Notes: generated by a model not told the origin, from the sequence alone. Numbered from the stretch's first letter, positions 50,813 to 59,417 are shown. The stretch is DNA of 64,000 nucleotides from Bacillota bacterium (GCA_023458035.1 JAEXAX010000015.1:1-64000), one strand, 5' to 3'. Numbers and translations are program-made.

Positions 50813-52159
50813 ATGAAAAAGAAAGTCGTACTTTCTATGGTGGCCCTGACCATGGCCTCAATGCTGTTCGGCTGCGGTAAGAAGGAAGCAACAAAGTCAG
50901 AGAAGCCGGCTTCGACTACCGGTTCTGCCGGCAGCAAGACAGCCGATACCCCGAAGGAGAAAGTAGAGATCACCTGGTGGGCATTTCCGACCTTTACACA
51001 GGAGAAGGCTGAGGATGGAGCCGGCACCTGGGAGAAAAAGGTTGTGGAAGCTTTCCAGGCAGCCAACCCGGATATTAGCGTAAAGCTGGAAACCATCGAC
51101 TTTAAGAGCGGTCCGGAGAAAATAACCACTGCTATCGAGGGCGGCACCATGGCGGATGTATTATTTGACGCCCCGGGACGGATCATCACCTACGGAAAGA
51201 ACGGCAAGCTGGCCGATTTAAACGACCTGTTTACCGAAGACTTTGTAAAAGATGTTAATAACGAAGCGCTGTTAAAGGCTTGTAAGGCCGGCGATAAGGC
51301 TTATATGTATCCGATCAGCTCAGCTCCCTTCTTCATGGTAGTGAACAAGGCTATGGCTGAGGATGCCGGCGTAGCCAACCTGGTAAAAGAAGGCTGGACC
51401 ACCGCCGACTTTGAGAAGGTTGTCGCCGCTTTAAAGGATAAGGGCTACAATCCTGGTTCCTTCTTCTGCAACGGCCAGGGAGGCGATCAGGGGTCCAGAG
51501 CATTCTTTGCCAACCTGTATAACGGCTCTATTACCGATAAGGATGTAACCAAGTATACCACCGATGATGAGAAGGCTGTTAAGTCCATGGTATTGATCAA
51601 GAAGATGATCGATGACGGTACTCTGGCTAACGGATCTCAGTATGCCGGCGGCGACGACATCCAGAACTATGCAAACGGACAGACCTCCTTCAGTATCCTG
51701 TGGTCACCTGCTATGCCGGGAACCCAGGCTAAGCTGCTGGAAGCAAGCAAGGTTCAGTCGATCGAAGTGCCGTTCCCGTCTGAGAATGGTACTCCGAGTC
51801 TGGAATACTTAGTAAACGGCTTCTGTGTATTTAACAACGGCAATGAGGCCAAGATCGAAGCTTCCAAGAAGTTTATCCGGTTTATCTGTGATGATAAAGA
51901 ATGGGGACCGAAGAACGTCATTAGAACAAACGCTTTCCCGGTTCGTACTTCCTACGGCGACCTGTATAAGGATGAGAGAATGACCAAGCTGGCTTCTTGG
52001 ACCAAGTACTATGCTCCATATTACAACACCATTGAGGGATTTGCAGAAATGAGACAAATCTGGTTCCCGATGTGCCAGGCTGTTTCTAATGGTGATACGG
52101 CTGTAAAGGACGCATTAACAGATTTTACGACCAAGGCTAACGCTACCATTAAAAAATAA
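50813..52159 (+). CDS. ABC sugar transporter solute-binding lipoprotein (sialic acid operon)
   Basis: 448 residues. Signal peptide with lipobox LFGC (about 17-20), then a Ser/Thr/Lys linker (about 24-48) and a type-1 extracellular solute-binding fold (EITWWAFPTFTQE..., with SAPFFMVVNKAMAEDAGV and late AEMRQIWFPMCQAVSNGDTAVKDALTDF). First gene of the nan operon, so Neu5Ac or a related sialic acid is the expected ligand; this is inferred from the neighbours, not the binding residues. Start at ATG 50813 behind TAAGGAGG. A strong terminator directly after it should keep its level above that of the permeases. Confidence 0.9.
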   Translation: MKKKVVLSMVALTMASMLFGCGKKEATKSEKPASTTGSAGSKTADTPKEKVEITWWAFPTFTQEKAEDGAGTWEKKVVEAFQAANPDISVKLETIDFKSGPEKITTAIEGGTMADVLFDAPGRIITYGKNGKLADLNDLFTEDFVKDVNNEALLKACKAGDKAYMYPISSAPFFMVVNKAMAEDAGVANLVKEGWTTADFEKVVAALKDKGYNPGSFFCNGQGGDQGSRAFFANLYNGSITDKDVTKYTTDDEKAVKSMVLIKKMIDDGTLANGSQYAGGDDIQNYANGQTSFSILWSPAMPGTQAKLLEASKVQSIEVPFPSENGTPSLEYLVNGFCVFNNGNEAKIEASKKFIRFICDDKEWGPKNVIRTNAFPVRTSYGDLYKDERMTKLASWTKYYAPYYNTIEGFAEMRQIWFPMCQAVSNGDTAVKDALTDFTTKANATIKK

Positions 52160-52172
52160 TGGTTCTCAAGAT

Positions 52173-52209
52173 CTCCCCTGCGCACTCAGGCGTGCAGGGG
52201 GATTTTTTT
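52173..52209 (+). terminator. intra-operon terminator after the binding protein gene
   Basis: CCCCTGC (52175-52181) pairs with GCAGGGG (52194-52200) with additional wobble pairs on both sides, followed by seven T. No separate promoter is obvious before the permease gene at 52283, so partial read-through is expected. Confidence 0.88.
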
Positions 52210-52282
52210 CGAGGCGAGCCGGGGAGATCCCTCGGCGGCTGTACCTGCATCTGCTGCCTGCATTCCCGAAAGGATGGACTCT

Positions 52283-53173
52283 ATGCATAAAATTAACAAG
52301 ATCAAAATGCGCGAGACGGCGGTTTCTTATCTGTTTCTGGCTCCGGTACTGGTATTTTTCGTAGTCTTCGTACTGGTGCCGATGCTGATGGGACTGTATA
52401 CCAGTTTCTTCAAATATACACAGACTGAGTTTGATTTCGTCGGCTTCGACAACTATATTCGGATGTTCAAGGATCCGACGTTTAGGAAATCGCTGGTGAA
52501 TACCCTGATCATCGTAGTCGGATCGGTACCCATCGTAGTCATGTTTTCATTATTTGTGGCATCAAAGACCTATGAAAAGAGTATGTTTACCCGCTCCTTC
52601 TTCCGTGCCGTATTCTTCCTGCCGGTTGTTACCGGCAGCGTAGCCGTTACGGTTGTATGGAAGTGGATCTACGATCCTCTTACCGGTATCCTGAACTACC
52701 TGCTAAAATCCGCTCACCTGATCGATAAAAATATCAGCTGGCTGGGCGATAAGAAATATGCCCTGGCGGCCATCATCGTGATCCTGCTGACCACCTCGGT
52801 CGGACAGCCGATCATCCTTTATATCGCGGCCATGGGCAACATCGATAAATCTCTGGTCGAGGCGGCTCGGGTAGACGGCGCCAATGAGCTTCAGGTGTTC
52901 TGGAAGATCAAATGGCCGAGCCTGTTGCCGACCACACTGTATATCATCGTAATTACGACCATCAACTCTTTCCAGTGCTTTGCATTGATCCAGCTGTTGA
53001 CTTCGGGCGGGCCAAACTTCTCGACATCAACCATCATGTATTACCTGTATGAGAAGGCCTTTAAGCTGACCGAGTTTGGTTATGCCAATACCATGGGCGT
53101 GTTCCTGGCGATCTTGATTGGTCTGATCAGCTTTATTCAGTTTAAGCTGTTCGGCGGCGATGTAGAATACTAG
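52283..53173 (+). CDS. ABC sugar transporter permease (MalF-like)
   Basis: 296 residues with six membrane segments and the EAA-type loop AARVDGANELQVFWKIKWPSLLPTT (about 193-217) that docks to the ATPase. CUT1-type permease, partner of the protein encoded 12 bases downstream. ATG 52283 is nine bases after AAAGG; the in-frame ATG at 52274 touches that site and is less likely. No ATPase gene lies in the operon, so a shared MsmK-like ATPase is expected. Confidence 0.92.
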   Translation: MHKINKIKMRETAVSYLFLAPVLVFFVVFVLVPMLMGLYTSFFKYTQTEFDFVGFDNYIRMFKDPTFRKSLVNTLIIVVGSVPIVVMFSLFVASKTYEKSMFTRSFFRAVFFLPVVTGSVAVTVVWKWIYDPLTGILNYLLKSAHLIDKNISWLGDKKYALAAIIVILLTTSVGQPIILYIAAMGNIDKSLVEAARVDGANELQVFWKIKWPSLLPTTLYIIVITTINSFQCFALIQLLTSGGPNFSTSTIMYYLYEKAFKLTEFGYANTMGVFLAILIGLISFIQFKLFGGDVEY

Positions 53174-53184
53174 GAGGGATCGTT

Positions 53185-54012
53185 ATGAAGAAAAAATTAT
53201 CAGTCGGAAACGGGATCACATATCTAATTCTCAGTCTTCTGACCATCATCTTTGTATTTCCGTTTTACTGGATCATGACAGGAGCCTTCAAAAGCCAGGC
53301 GGATGCCCTTAAGATCCCGCCACAGTGGTGGCCGAAGCTGCCGACGGTGGAAAACTTTACCAATCTGTTGGTAAATAACAAAGCCGGTTTATGGCTGTTC
53401 AACAGTATTTTTATCTCTTTAGTGACCATGGTGCTGGTCTGCCTGACCTCAGCTCTGGCCGGCTATGTACTGGCGAAGAAGAGGTTTTACGGACAGAAGC
53501 TGCTGTTCTCTGTCTTTATCGCCGCCATGGCTCTGCCGAAGCAGGTCGTACTGGTACCGTTGGTACGTATGATCAATTGGATGAGGATTCATGACACGCT
53601 GTGGGCGGTGATTCTGCCGCTGATCGGCTGGCCGTTCGGTGTGTTTCTGATGAAGCAGTTCAGTGAGAATATCCCGAGCGAGCTGCTGGAGTCCGCCAGA
53701 ATCGACGGCTGCGGTGAACTGCGCACCTTTGCCAGCATAGCCTTTCCGATCGTAAAGCCTGGCTTTGCGGCGTTGGCTATCTTTACCTTTATCAATACCT
53801 GGAATGATTACTTTATGCAGTTGGTAATGCTGTCCTCCAAAGACAAGCTGACCATCTCGCTCGGCGTTGCAACTCTGCAGGCCGAGATGGCGACCGACTA
53901 CGGTCTGATTATGGCCGGTGCAGCGCTGGCAGCCATTCCGATCGTAGCTGTCTTTCTGATTTTCCAGAAGTCATTTACCCAAGGTATCACCATGGGTGCG
54001 GTTAAGGGTTAA
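53185..54012 (+). CDS. ABC sugar transporter permease (MalG-like)
   Basis: 275 residues with six membrane segments. EAA loop: ESARIDGCGELRTFASIAFPIVKPG (about 170-194). C-terminal ITMGAVKG is typical of MalG-like CUT1 permeases. It forms the import channel with the upstream permease. Start behind TAGGAGGG. Confidence 0.93.
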   Translation: MKKKLSVGNGITYLILSLLTIIFVFPFYWIMTGAFKSQADALKIPPQWWPKLPTVENFTNLLVNNKAGLWLFNSIFISLVTMVLVCLTSALAGYVLAKKRFYGQKLLFSVFIAAMALPKQVVLVPLVRMINWMRIHDTLWAVILPLIGWPFGVFLMKQFSENIPSELLESARIDGCGELRTFASIAFPIVKPGFAALAIFTFINTWNDYFMQLVMLSSKDKLTISLGVATLQAEMATDYGLIMAGAALAAIPIVAVFLIFQKSFTQGITMGAVKG

Positions 54013-54024
54013 CGGAGGCGGAGT

Positions 54025-54483
54025 ATGATTTACGACCAGATCAAGTATGCCGAGCGTTACCTCGGAAGCTCCCGATGGCTGGATGCTGCTCTGCACTTTA
54101 TGATGGAGACTGATCTAAAGGCTTTGCCGCTGGGGCGGATCGAGATCGCAGGAGAGCATGTCTTTGCTAATGTGATGGAGGCGACGGCCATTGATGAAAG
54201 CCGGGCCGCCTATGAGATCCACAAGCGATATATGGACATTCAAATCGATATCAGCGGCTGCGAGGCAATCGGCTTCGGTATCGCGGCGGACGGTGAGCAG
54301 CCGGTCTTTGATGAGGAACGTGATTTCGGCAATGTATATGCTGAGCGTACCGTGACCTGTACGCTCGGGCCGGGACGTTTTGTGGTCTGTATGCCGGAGG
54401 AGCCGCACAGTCCGTCGATCGCCGTGTCGGAGCAGAGAGCGCTGCGCAAATGTGTGATCAAGGTAGCGACTGCTGCCGACTGA
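54025..54483 (+). CDS. nanQ: YhcH/YjgK/YiaL family protein (NanQ-like sialic acid anomerase)
   Basis: 152-residue cupin-like protein. Metal-site residues are visible in AAYEIHKRYMDIQIDISGCE and MPEEPHSPSIAV. In E. coli the family member NanQ speeds opening of the sialic acid ring, supplying the form used by NanA. Its place between transporter and nan catabolic genes supports this role. Start behind ACGGAGG. Confidence 0.87.
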   Translation: MIYDQIKYAERYLGSSRWLDAALHFMMETDLKALPLGRIEIAGEHVFANVMEATAIDESRAAYEIHKRYMDIQIDISGCEAIGFGIAADGEQPVFDEERDFGNVYAERTVTCTLGPGRFVVCMPEEPHSPSIAVSEQRALRKCVIKVATAAD

Positions 54484-54517
54484 GGTCAGACTGAAACAGG
54501 AAAGGACAGGTGGGGAA

Positions 54518-55360
54518 ATGAAGCATTCATCAGGAATCATTGTACAGATTCAAACGGCCTACCATAGATTGACCAAAACAGAAAAAAAAGTGGCCGATTA
54601 TGTGCTGGCACATCCGAGCGAGGTGCTGTATATGTCGATTACCGAATTGGCCGATGTCTGTGAAGTGGGAGAAACAAGTGTCTACCGGTTTTGCCGAACT
54701 CTGCAGCTGCAGGGCTATCAGGAATTTAAGATGAAGCTGTCACTTGGCATGGATGAGGCGGACATGGAAGAGGTTACCGAAACGGCAGAAGAGAACAGTC
54801 TGCTGACCGAGGTTCGTGACGTTCATATCAATGCGATTACACAGTCCTCTCTGTTGCTGCAGGCTGAGGCGGTGGAAGCCATGATTGATGAGATGGAACG
54901 GGCCAGACGGGTCATCTTTGTCGGTGTCGGTGACAGTCAGCTGACAGCCAAGGAAGCAAGAAATAAATTTTTGCGCGTGACCCGTCATGTGACCTGCTTC
55001 AGCGATCCGCATATGCAGGCGATGGCGGCATCCCTGACCGGGCCGGAGGACCTAGTGATCTTTATTTCCTTTTCCGGAGCGACCAAGGATAATATTTACG
55101 TGGCCAAGGAGGCGAAACGAGCCGCAGCCCGGATCGGCTGTATCACACATTTTAAGAAATCGCCATTGACCCATTACGCTGATGTTACACTGTTGTCCGG
55201 CGGGGAGGATACTCCGTTGGAAAACGGCTCCCTGGCCGTTAAAATCGGCCAGCTGTACGTCATTGATGTGCTGTTTCGGGCCTATTATCAGCGCAATTAC
55301 CGTCAGTGCAGAGAAAACAGTAAGAAGACAACCGGTGCGGTGGTGGAAAAGTTATTTTGA
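54518..55360 (+). CDS. nanR: RpiR-family transcriptional regulator (NanR-like)
   Basis: 280 residues. An N-terminal helix-turn-helix (about 1-75; RLTKTEKKVADYVLAHPSEVLYMSITELADVCEVGETSVYRFCRTLQLQGYQEFK) and a C-terminal SIS sugar-phosphate-binding domain (about 110-245; VIFVGVGDSQLTAKEARNKFLR, VIFISFSGATKD). RpiR regulators of sialic acid genes respond to ManNAc-6-P or GlcNAc-6-P. Here the ligand is inferred, and the operators are probably the two dyads at 50694-50735. Encoded inside the operon, so autoregulated. Start behind AAAGGACAGGTGGGG. Confidence 0.9.
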   Translation: MKHSSGIIVQIQTAYHRLTKTEKKVADYVLAHPSEVLYMSITELADVCEVGETSVYRFCRTLQLQGYQEFKMKLSLGMDEADMEEVTETAEENSLLTEVRDVHINAITQSSLLLQAEAVEAMIDEMERARRVIFVGVGDSQLTAKEARNKFLRVTRHVTCFSDPHMQAMAASLTGPEDLVIFISFSGATKDNIYVAKEAKRAAARIGCITHFKKSPLTHYADVTLLSGGEDTPLENGSLAVKIGQLYVIDVLFRAYYQRNYRQCRENSKKTTGAVVEKLF

Positions 55361-55371
55361 GCAGATAGGAC

Positions 55372-55399
55372 GGAAGGGCTGCGTACCGGCAGCCCTTCT
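55372..55399 (+). other. intra-operon hairpin after nanR
   Basis: GAAGGGCTGC (55373-55382) pairs perfectly with GCAGCCCTTC (55389-55398) over a six-base loop. Few T follow, so it may be a partial terminator or an mRNA stabiliser between nanR and nanE. Confidence 0.6.
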
Positions 55400-55450
55400 T
55401 GGGGTTCTGCCGGCGCAGTCGGAAACAATCAAAAATTAGGAGAAAGACAG

Positions 55451-56140
55451 ATGGAAAACTGGATGGAACAGATTCACGGAAAACTCATCGTCTCATGTCA
55501 GGCCTTGCCGCATGAGCCGCTGCACTCATCATTTATCATGGGACGGATGGCATTGGCAGCCAAGGAAGGCGGCGCTGCCGGTATCCGTGCCAACACCGCC
55601 GAGGATATCACTGAGATCAAAAAACAGGTGGATCTGCCGGTCATCGGTATCGTGAAGCGGGATTATGATAACTGTGAGGTTTACATCACTCCGACCATGA
55701 AGGAAATTGATGAACTGGTAGCGGCCGGTCCGGAGATCATTGCCATTGATGCGACCGACCGCCTTCGTCCGGAGGGTAAGACTCTGGAGGAATTTGTGCG
55801 TGAAATCCGCGCCAAATACCCGGAGGTCAAGCTGATGGCGGATTGCTCGACGGTGGAGGAAGGCGTTTTCGCCGATCAGATCGGTTTTGACTTCATCGGC
55901 ACCACCATGGTCGGTTACACCAAGCACAGTGCGCATCTGCGGATCGAGGCAGATGATTTTGCCATCATCCGCGAGCTGCTGGACAAGGTGAAGCATCCGA
56001 TTATCGCCGAGGGCAATATCGACACACCGGAGAAGGTAAAGCGTGTCATCGAGCTGGGCTGTTACAGTGTCGTAGTCGGTTCGATCATTACCAGACCGCA
56101 GCTGATCACCAAGCGATTTGCCGCCGCCTTGGAAAACTAG
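55451..56140 (+). CDS. nanE: N-acylglucosamine-6-phosphate 2-epimerase
   Basis: 229-residue TIM-barrel enzyme. LIVSCQALPHEPLHSSFIMGRMALAAKEGGAAGIRAN and GIVKRDY (catalytic Lys near residue 66) are diagnostic, as are late TMVGYTKHS and AEGNIDTPEKVKRVIELGCYSVVVGSIITRP. It converts ManNAc-6-phosphate to GlcNAc-6-phosphate. Start behind TTAGGAG. Confidence 0.96.
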   Translation: MENWMEQIHGKLIVSCQALPHEPLHSSFIMGRMALAAKEGGAAGIRANTAEDITEIKKQVDLPVIGIVKRDYDNCEVYITPTMKEIDELVAAGPEIIAIDATDRLRPEGKTLEEFVREIRAKYPEVKLMADCSTVEEGVFADQIGFDFIGTTMVGYTKHSAHLRIEADDFAIIRELLDKVKHPIIAEGNIDTPEKVKRVIELGCYSVVVGSIITRPQLITKRFAAALEN

Positions 56141-56176
56141 GCGGACGAGTTATCAGAACAGAAAAGAGGAAACAGT

Positions 56177-57094
56177 ATGAGAGATTTAACAAAATATGAA
56201 GGGATTATTCCGGCATTTTATGCCTGCTATGATGAGGACGGGGAGATCAGTCCCGATCGGGTGCGCCAGCTGACCCGGTATTTCATCGACAAGGGTGTGA
56301 AGGGCCTGTATGTAAACGGCTCCTCGGGTGAGTGTATCTACCAGAGTGTGGAAGATCGCAAGCTGGTCCTGGAAGAAGTAATGGCAGTGGCCAAGGGCAG
56401 GCTGACCATTATCGCCCATGTGGCCTGCAATAACACCAAGGACAGTGTAGCGTTGGCCAAGCATGCCGAGAGTCTGGGCGTGGACGCCATCGCCGCTATT
56501 CCGCCGATCTATTTCCATCTGCCGGAGCATGCTATCGCTGCCTACTGGAATGCCATGAGCGAGGCCGCCCCGAATACTGACTTTATCATCTATAATATTC
56601 CGCAGCTGGCCGGCGTATCGCTGACCCCGGATTTGTTTGCCGAGATGCGCAAGAACCCGCGCGTCATAGGTGTTAAGAACTCCTCCATGCCGGTACAGGA
56701 TATTCAGATGTTTGCAGCTGCCGGCGGAGAGGATTATATCATCTTTAACGGTCCGGATGAGCAGTTTATCAGCGGCCGGATGATCGGCGCCCGAGGCGGT
56801 ATCGGCGGTACTTACGGCGTTATGCCGCAGCTCTTCCTTCGTCTGGACGAGCTGTTTAAGCAGGGTGAGTCGGAAAAGGCGCGCAAGCTGCAGTTCGCCG
56901 TTAATGAGGTCATCTATAAGATGGTGTCCGCTCATGGCAACCTGTATGCCGTAATCAAGGAGATCCTGAGAATTAATGAAAAGCTGGATATCGGCGGGGT
57001 GCGGGCTCCGCTGGCAGATCTGATTCCGTCTGATCTGCCAATTGCCGCTGAGGCGGCCGCTTTGATCCGGGAAGCGACCAAGACCTATTGTTAA
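56177..57094 (+). CDS. nanA: N-acetylneuraminate lyase
   Basis: 305-residue TIM-barrel aldolase of the DapA/NanA group. Schiff-base Lys167 lies in VIGVKNSS and the catalytic Tyr139 in IIYNIPQ. The phosphate-like pocket reads YVNGSSGECIY. It splits N-acetylneuraminate to ManNAc and pyruvate, the entry step of sialic acid catabolism. Substrate assigned from neighbours (nanE, nanK) as well as sequence. Start behind AAGAGGAAAC. Confidence 0.95.
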   Translation: MRDLTKYEGIIPAFYACYDEDGEISPDRVRQLTRYFIDKGVKGLYVNGSSGECIYQSVEDRKLVLEEVMAVAKGRLTIIAHVACNNTKDSVALAKHAESLGVDAIAAIPPIYFHLPEHAIAAYWNAMSEAAPNTDFIIYNIPQLAGVSLTPDLFAEMRKNPRVIGVKNSSMPVQDIQMFAAAGGEDYIIFNGPDEQFISGRMIGARGGIGGTYGVMPQLFLRLDELFKQGESEKARKLQFAVNEVIYKMVSAHGNLYAVIKEILRINEKLDIGGVRAPLADLIPSDLPIAAEAAALIREATKTYC

Positions 57095-57112
57095 GAGTAA
57101 GGGAGTGTAAGT

Positions 57113-58021
57113 GTGAAAACATATGTATGCATCGATATCGGCGGAACTGCCATCAAGCACAGCCTGCTGAATGAAAAGGGCCGCCTGCTGCGGCAGGGAA
57201 AGCTGCCGACGCAGGCTCACTTGGGTGGACCGGCCATTCTGGAAAAGGCTGTCGGTATAGTACGCAGCTATCAGAGGCCGCAGCATCAGTTGCTGGGGAT
57301 CTGTATCTCGACGGCCGGTATGGTTGATACAGAGAAGGGAGAGATCTTTTATTCCGCTCCGTTGATTCCGAATTACATCGGCACGGCCTATAAGAAGACC
57401 ATGGAAGAAACCTTTGGGGTTCCCTGCGAAGTAGAAAATGATGTGAACTGCGCCGGACTGGCCGAATGTATCAGCGGAGCGGCCAAGGACAGTGCGCTGA
57501 CCCTTTGCCTGACTGTCGGTACCGGTATCGGCGGCTGTGCCGTCATCGGCAAGGAGGTACTGCACGGCTTTTGCAACAGCGCCTGCGAAATCGGTTATAT
57601 GCATATGGGAGACAGTGACTTCCAAACCCTCGGCGCCACCAGTATTCTGGTAAAAAAGGTGGCGACAGCCAAGCAGGAGCCGGCCGAGCAGTGGCATGGC
57701 TACCGTATCTTTGAAGAGGCGGCCAAGGGAGATGCCGTTTGCACGCAGGCCATTGATGAGCTGATCGACACGTTGGGCAAGGGTATTGCCAATATCTGTT
57801 ATGTATTGAACCCGCAGATGGTGGTACTGGGAGGCGGCATCATGGAACAGGGCGAACACCTGCGGGTGCGCATCGAGGATCGGGTGAAGCATTATCTGGT
57901 GCCGGTCATGGCTGAGCGGATCAGGGTTGAGGTGGCCAGGTATAAAAACGGCGCAGGCATGAGGGGAGCCTTCTATCATTTTCTGAAAAAACATCCGAGC
58001 AGAAAAGTTATAATTGACTAA
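57113..58021 (+). CDS. nanK: ROK-family N-acetylmannosamine kinase
   Basis: 302-residue ROK kinase: DIGGTAIKHSLL (about 8-19), CEVENDVNCAGLAE (about 104-117), VGTGIGGCAVIG (about 130-141) and GGGIMEQG. It should phosphorylate ManNAc, linking NanA and NanE. The usual ROK zinc-binding motif (EIGH...CxCGxxGC) is not present; the position reads CEIGYMHM. The start is GTG 57113, seven bases after GGGAG. Last gene of the nan operon. Confidence 0.92.
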   Translation: MKTYVCIDIGGTAIKHSLLNEKGRLLRQGKLPTQAHLGGPAILEKAVGIVRSYQRPQHQLLGICISTAGMVDTEKGEIFYSAPLIPNYIGTAYKKTMEETFGVPCEVENDVNCAGLAECISGAAKDSALTLCLTVGTGIGGCAVIGKEVLHGFCNSACEIGYMHMGDSDFQTLGATSILVKKVATAKQEPAEQWHGYRIFEEAAKGDAVCTQAIDELIDTLGKGIANICYVLNPQMVVLGGGIMEQGEHLRVRIEDRVKHYLVPVMAERIRVEVARYKNGAGMRGAFYHFLKKHPSRKVIID

Positions 58022-58053
58022 CCTGATGGAATGGTGTTAAACTCTCTACACAA

Positions 58054-58069
58054 AGTAATAATTATTACT
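58054..58069. promoter_or_regulatory. PerR/Fur-type box candidate
   Basis: 16-bp perfect palindrome AGTAATAATTATTACT, near the PerR/Fur consensus (ATAATnATTAT core). It lies 33 bases after nanK and 148 before perR, consistent with autoregulation of the perR-rubrerythrin unit. Confidence 0.6.
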
Positions 58070-58080
58070 ATTATTGCTTT

Positions 58081-58194
58081 GGCAGAGGGAAAACCACTTT
58101 TCTGTAACTGCCGTTCTTTCGGAGAAGAACGGTAACACAAACCGGCTTGCTGACAGCAGGCAGGGGTGAAACGAGCAGGAGAACTTGTTTCACC
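58081..58194 (+). ncRNA. structured leader of perR (four hairpins)
   Basis: In order: GGCAG/CTGCC (58081-58085 with 58108-58112) enclosing GGAAAA/TTTTCT; CCGTTCTT/AAGAACGG (58111-58118 with 58125-58132); GCTTGCT/AGCAGGC (58145-58151 with 58155-58161); GGTGAAAC/GTTTCACC (58165-58172 with 58187-58194). The first two share two bases, so they are mutually exclusive at the junction. I do not recognise a named riboswitch. It ends ten bases before the perR ribosome binding site. Confidence 0.5.
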
Positions 58195-58216
58195 GTAGGA
58201 TAGAGGGGAGGCGCTT

Positions 58217-58630
58217 ATGGCGCAGGTCAAATACAGTCGTCAAAGAGAAGCGATTAAAGCGTATTTGCGTGAAACCTCCGACCATCCGACTGCAGATATG
58301 GTCTATTCCTATATCAAAACCATTTTTCCGAACATCAGTTTAGGAACGGTTTATCGGAACCTGAGTTTGCTTTGTGACCTGGGCGAGGTGGCAAAGATCG
58401 CTACCGAAACGGGGCCTGACCGTTTTGAGGGCAAGATGATACCGCATCACCACTTTATTTGTCGTGGCTGTGGGAAGATTATTGACCTGGATGATATTGA
58501 TGAAGGCCTGATGGAGCAGGGGATGGAAAAGGCGCAGCAGCATTTCAACGGCCGTATTGAAGGGCATGTGACCAGATTTTACGGAATTTGCGAAGAATGT
58601 CTGCGGACTGAAGGGGTGTCACCCGAGTAA
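58217..58630 (+). CDS. perR: Fur-family peroxide regulator (PerR-like)
   Basis: 137 residues. Winged helix (about 5-75; ISLGTVYRNLSLLCDLGEV), structural zinc in CRGCG and CEEC, and regulatory ligands HPTAD, HHH and Asp in IIDLDD. Position equivalent to PerR Asp104 is Asp, which is associated with peroxide sensitivity, while the equivalent of Asp85 is Glu. The rubrerythrin gene follows and a Fur/PerR-type palindrome precedes it. It is therefore more likely PerR than Fur or Zur. Start behind GGGGAGG. Confidence 0.87.
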   Translation: MAQVKYSRQREAIKAYLRETSDHPTADMVYSYIKTIFPNISLGTVYRNLSLLCDLGEVAKIATETGPDRFEGKMIPHHHFICRGCGKIIDLDDIDEGLMEQGMEKAQQHFNGRIEGHVTRFYGICEECLRTEGVSPE

Positions 58631-58707
58631 TTGCAGGCGTTTATGCCTGCCGAATGTGTGTATGAGTAACAACGTTGTGTGTATGTGTGTTTAGGAGGAA
58701 ACAAATC

Positions 58708-59247
58708 ATGGAAAACAAGTACGCAGGAACAAAGACCGAGAAAAACCTGATGGAGGCTTTTGCAGGTGAATCTCAGGCAAGAAACAAGTATACCTATTAT
58801 GCTTCGGCAGCGAAGAAGGCAGGTTACGAGCAGATGGCGGCGATCTTCCTGGAGACTGCCGATCAGGAGAAGGAACATGCAAAACTGTGGTTTAAGGAAT
58901 TCCACGGAATCGGTGAGGTAGATGAAAATCTGGCAGACGCCGCTGCCGGCGAGAATTTTGAGCATACTAATATGTACGCTCGTATGGCCGCCGAAGCCAG
59001 AGAAGAAGGCTTCCATGCCCTGGCTGCCAAGTTTGACGGTGTGGCAAAGGTAGAGGCCGCTCATGAGGCCAGATACCTGAAGCTGTTAGAAAACTACAAG
59101 AATCAGAAGAGCTTTGAAGGCGACGCGCCGCTTGGCTGGAAGTGCAGAAACTGCGGTTACATCGCCATGTCTGAGAAGGCTCCGGCTATGTGTCCGGTAT
59201 GCGCTCATCCGCAGGCGTACTTCGAGAGAAAGTCTGAAAACTACTAA
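58708..59247 (+). CDS. rbr: rubrerythrin
   Basis: 179 residues. Four-helix di-iron domain (about 1-140) with Glu in EAFAGESQARNKY and DQEKEHAKLW, and a C-terminal rubredoxin domain with CRNCGY and CPVC (about 152-170). It reduces hydrogen peroxide to water in anaerobes, using electrons from rubredoxin or a reductase. Start at ATG 58708 behind TAGGAGGA. Paired with perR, 77 bases upstream. Confidence 0.96.
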   Translation: MENKYAGTKTEKNLMEAFAGESQARNKYTYYASAAKKAGYEQMAAIFLETADQEKEHAKLWFKEFHGIGEVDENLADAAAGENFEHTNMYARMAAEAREEGFHALAAKFDGVAKVEAAHEARYLKLLENYKNQKSFEGDAPLGWKCRNCGYIAMSEKAPAMCPVCAHPQAYFERKSENY

Positions 59248-59318
59248 GATTTCAGCTGCAAATTAACAGAGTAAAACGGGGACTGTATTAGAAAATGAAA
59301 ATTTTCTGATGCAGCCGC

Positions 59319-59348
59319 TTGCGTTATCAGACAAAATTAGTGTACAAT
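59319..59348 (+). promoter_or_regulatory. promoter of heterodimeric ABC exporter operon
   Basis: -35 TTGCGT (59319-59324), an 18-bp spacer, -10 TACAAT (59343-59348). The expected transcript start (about 59355) is only some 30 bases before a terminator hairpin. Confidence 0.65.
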
Positions 59349-59385
59349 TGCATAGAAAAAATGGCGCGAATCAGTGCTTGCGTCT

Positions 59386-59417
59386 GAAAAAGGGAGCCCG
59401 GCGCGGCTCCCTTTTTC
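59386..59417 (+). terminator. leader terminator before ABC exporter genes
   Basis: 13-bp perfect stem GAAAAAGGGAGCC with GGCTCCCTTTTTC around a six-base loop. The T run is inside the stem. It lies 30 bases before the first exporter start codon, so it acts on transcripts from the promoter at 59319. Confidence 0.85.

Noticed and set aside
56186..57994. 602-codon open frame on the minus strand opposite nanA and nanK
   Set aside because: It is antisense to two clearly assigned enzymes, has no ribosome binding site or recognisable domain, and arises from codon bias on the coding strand.
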